Below, one piece after another: positions 20,287 to 21,521 of a stretch of DNA of 21,521 nt. Position 1 is the first letter of the stretch; every line of letters begins with the position of its first letter. Made by a program: the position numbers and the translations under genes. The notes under the pieces were generated by a model. That model searched no databases and was not told where the DNA came from. It saw nothing but the letters and a program-made list of their open reading frames with translations. This DNA comes from Dehalococcoidales bacterium (GTDB taxonomy: Bacteria > Chloroflexota > Dehalococcoidia > Dehalococcoidales > UBA2162). The stretch is from NCBI GenBank assembly GCA_016844285.1, contig JAENIS010000013.1, forward strand, positions 1 to 21,521. Direction: 5' to 3'.

Positions 20287-21521
20287 AGATGCTTCTTATT
20301 GGCGATACACAGGTCGAGGAAATCTTCCAGTTTCTTATTCATCTCGATAGTGCCGGCCTCGGTAGAGAAGAATTCCCTCCCCTCCAAGTCAAGTGTGGGA
20401 ATGCCAAGCTCCTCATTTACCCGTTGGGCGGTAATCCTCTTCAGGTTCTTGGTCGTGATACACCCTACCTGCAAAAAGTCGACTACGGCATCTATTTTCA
20501 AGTCTCGGCACGCCTGAATCAAGGAGTCGACCCACATCTCACCCTGCCCTCCCCAAACGTTACTATTCCAGGACCTTACCAGTTTCTCGATTGGCGTGAG
20601 TTTCCGGCCGTCAGTACCTAGGTCATCATCGTCATCACGCAAGAGACCGAAGGCATGAGGCCCCATGCCGTAGTGAAACCAGGGGAGGGCGACCCCCTTT
20701 TTGGTCAGAAGGTCAAAGGTGCTCCTTCCATAAGGGCCGGTTGCCAGCCAGGCGATACGCAGCTTCTCGTCAGGCACACCGCCAATCCCTTTCTCCGCCC
20801 GTTCGAACAACTCATCGCGATACATTTGGCAATACTCCAGGGACTTAGCCGGGTGACGCGGGTTTACCCCCATCGCCGCTAGCCGGAAGGCATCCTGTGG
20901 AGATATGGGACAGGGCACCCTCTTCCGTAATTCGTAGCTCTCCCGCAGATACATCCGAGGCTGCCGGCTCTTTTCCTGCAGCTCGATAAGCTTAGATTCA
21001 TCATACTTGATGCCAGGCACGCTCTTCTCGGCGAATTCAATCAGTTCGTTTACCTGTTCCGCCAAACACCGGGTACTCTCGTCGTCACAGCCCAGCCTGC
21101 TCAGTTCAAAAAGGAGCACCCCCGCATATTTGGCGGCGGCTGTAGATGACCACCTTTCCGGGTCACAAGGTATCCGTTGGCTTACCATCAATCTGGGGGT
21201 CGGCACTTCTCCGCTGAGAAACAAGCCCAGGGCGGTCATGGTGCGGTCGCAGGTATGCTCGGGGAAGCCCATCTTGCTGACGGCCAGGTTATAGTATCGC
21301 TGCGGGTCTCTCACCCGGTCACCCCACATGATATAACCCTGTGGGACAAACCCCATACATGAGGCTAATTGCCCGATAAATTCCATAACCGCAAAAGGCT
21401 TGCCGGCCTTCCAGGATTCCCTAATGTACGTGAAATTTTCCAGTTGTATCTCGTACATTAGCTTGTTGCTTTTCATGTACTCGGGGCGAGGATTCTGCTC
21501 GATACTCTTGATTCTTCTTTG
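20283..21521 (-). CDS. 2-hydroxyacyl-CoA dehydratase / benzoyl-CoA reductase superfamily subunit, N-terminus beyond the window
   Basis: At least 412 residues are visible. The ATG at 21476 has no ribosome-binding site, and the frame stays open to the window edge, adding QRRIKSIEQNPRPEY before that Met, which looks like protein; the true start is therefore probably further right. The HgdB/BcrB-like fold shows MEFIGQLASCMGFVPQGY, HTCDRTMTALGLFLSGEVPTPRLMVSQRIPCDPE, LRIAWLATGPYGRSTFDLL, VVDFLQVGCITTKNLKR and GIPTLDLEGREFFSTEAGTIEMNKKLEDFLDL. It differs from the protein at 6370-7644: it lacks the GETTCDGKKKM block and so is nearer to true dehydratase/reductase subunits. Such enzymes need a second subunit and an activator; the nearest activator is at 5621-6373, or one may lie to the right. 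Confidence 0.8.
   Translation of the reverse strand, partial: QRRIKSIEQNPRPEYMKSNKLMYEIQLENFTYIRESWKAGKPFAVMEFIGQLASCMGFVPQGYIMWGDRVRDPQRYYNLAVSKMGFPEHTCDRTMTALGLFLSGEVPTPRLMVSQRIPCDPERWSSTAAAKYAGVLLFELSRLGCDDESTRCLAEQVNELIEFAEKSVPGIKYDESKLIELQEKSRQPRMYLRESYELRKRVPCPISPQDAFRLAAMGVNPRHPAKSLEYCQMYRDELFERAEKGIGGVPDEKLRIAWLATGPYGRSTFDLLTKKGVALPWFHYGMGPHAFGLLRDDDDDLGTDGRKLTPIEKLVRSWNSNVWGGQGEMWVDSLIQACRDLKIDAVVDFLQVGCITTKNLKRITAQRVNEELGIPTLDLEGREFFSTEAGTIEMNKKLEDFLDLCIANKKHL

Overview
The window looks like a chromosome segment of an anaerobic bacterium that degrades organic acids, most likely a Chloroflexota (Dehalococcoidia-type) lineage. The clues are a 46-aa DUF5679 zinc-ribbon protein of a kind common in that phylum, a PAC2-family protein, a tungsten-type aldehyde:ferredoxin oxidoreductase, 2-hydroxyacyl-CoA-dehydratase-superfamily iron-sulfur proteins, and many short C-rich palindromic repeats between genes. 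This placement is inference from gene content, not a marker-gene result. There are no rRNA or tRNA genes, no CRISPR array, and no transposase or phage gene.

Layout. 1-1219 (minus): an FrhB-like iron-sulfur protein followed by the first 24 codons of iorA. 1324-4007 (plus): two tandem promoters and a coupled pair of family III CoA-transferases (A1-B1). 4092-7870 (minus): a gamma-carbonic-anhydrase-like protein, a TlpA/ResA thioredoxin, and a double-cubane-type protein with its ATPase activator, the last two preceded by a structured leader with a terminator. 8004-11687 (plus): DUF5679, a DUF35 protein plus a thiolase-like partner, a small HAD phosphatase, a doubtful ORF and an enoyl-CoA hydratase. 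11696-14784 (minus): a promoter, a VOC-fold protein and a second coupled CoA-transferase pair (A2-B2). 14950-17269 (plus): a MoaD-like protein and the aldehyde:ferredoxin oxidoreductase. 17468-21521: a universal stress protein, the PAC2 protein, two ubiquitin-fold MoaD-like proteins, and a second dehydratase-superfamily protein that runs off the right edge.

How the genes may work together. DUF35 protein, thiolase, enoyl-CoA hydratase and two-subunit family III CoA-transferases are the same protein families as BbsA, BbsB, BbsH and BbsEF of benzylsuccinate beta-oxidation. The window may therefore hold part of a pathway that activates a dicarboxylic or branched acid by CoA transfer and cleaves it by thiolysis. 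The acyl-CoA dehydrogenase and alcohol dehydrogenase steps are not in the window. The low-potential proteins (AOR, IorA, FrhB-like, double-cubane protein and activator) fit ferredoxin-based energy metabolism.

Points most worth a second look: a CoA-transferase (A1) with Tyr where its three relatives here have the expected nucleophilic Asp; a candidate attenuator/riboswitch leader with a short upstream ORF ahead of the double-cubane gene; three families of dispersed palindromic repeats, one of which lies 11-13 bp upstream of a TTGACA box in both copies; and a gamma-CA-like protein with Asn at an expected zinc-ligand position.
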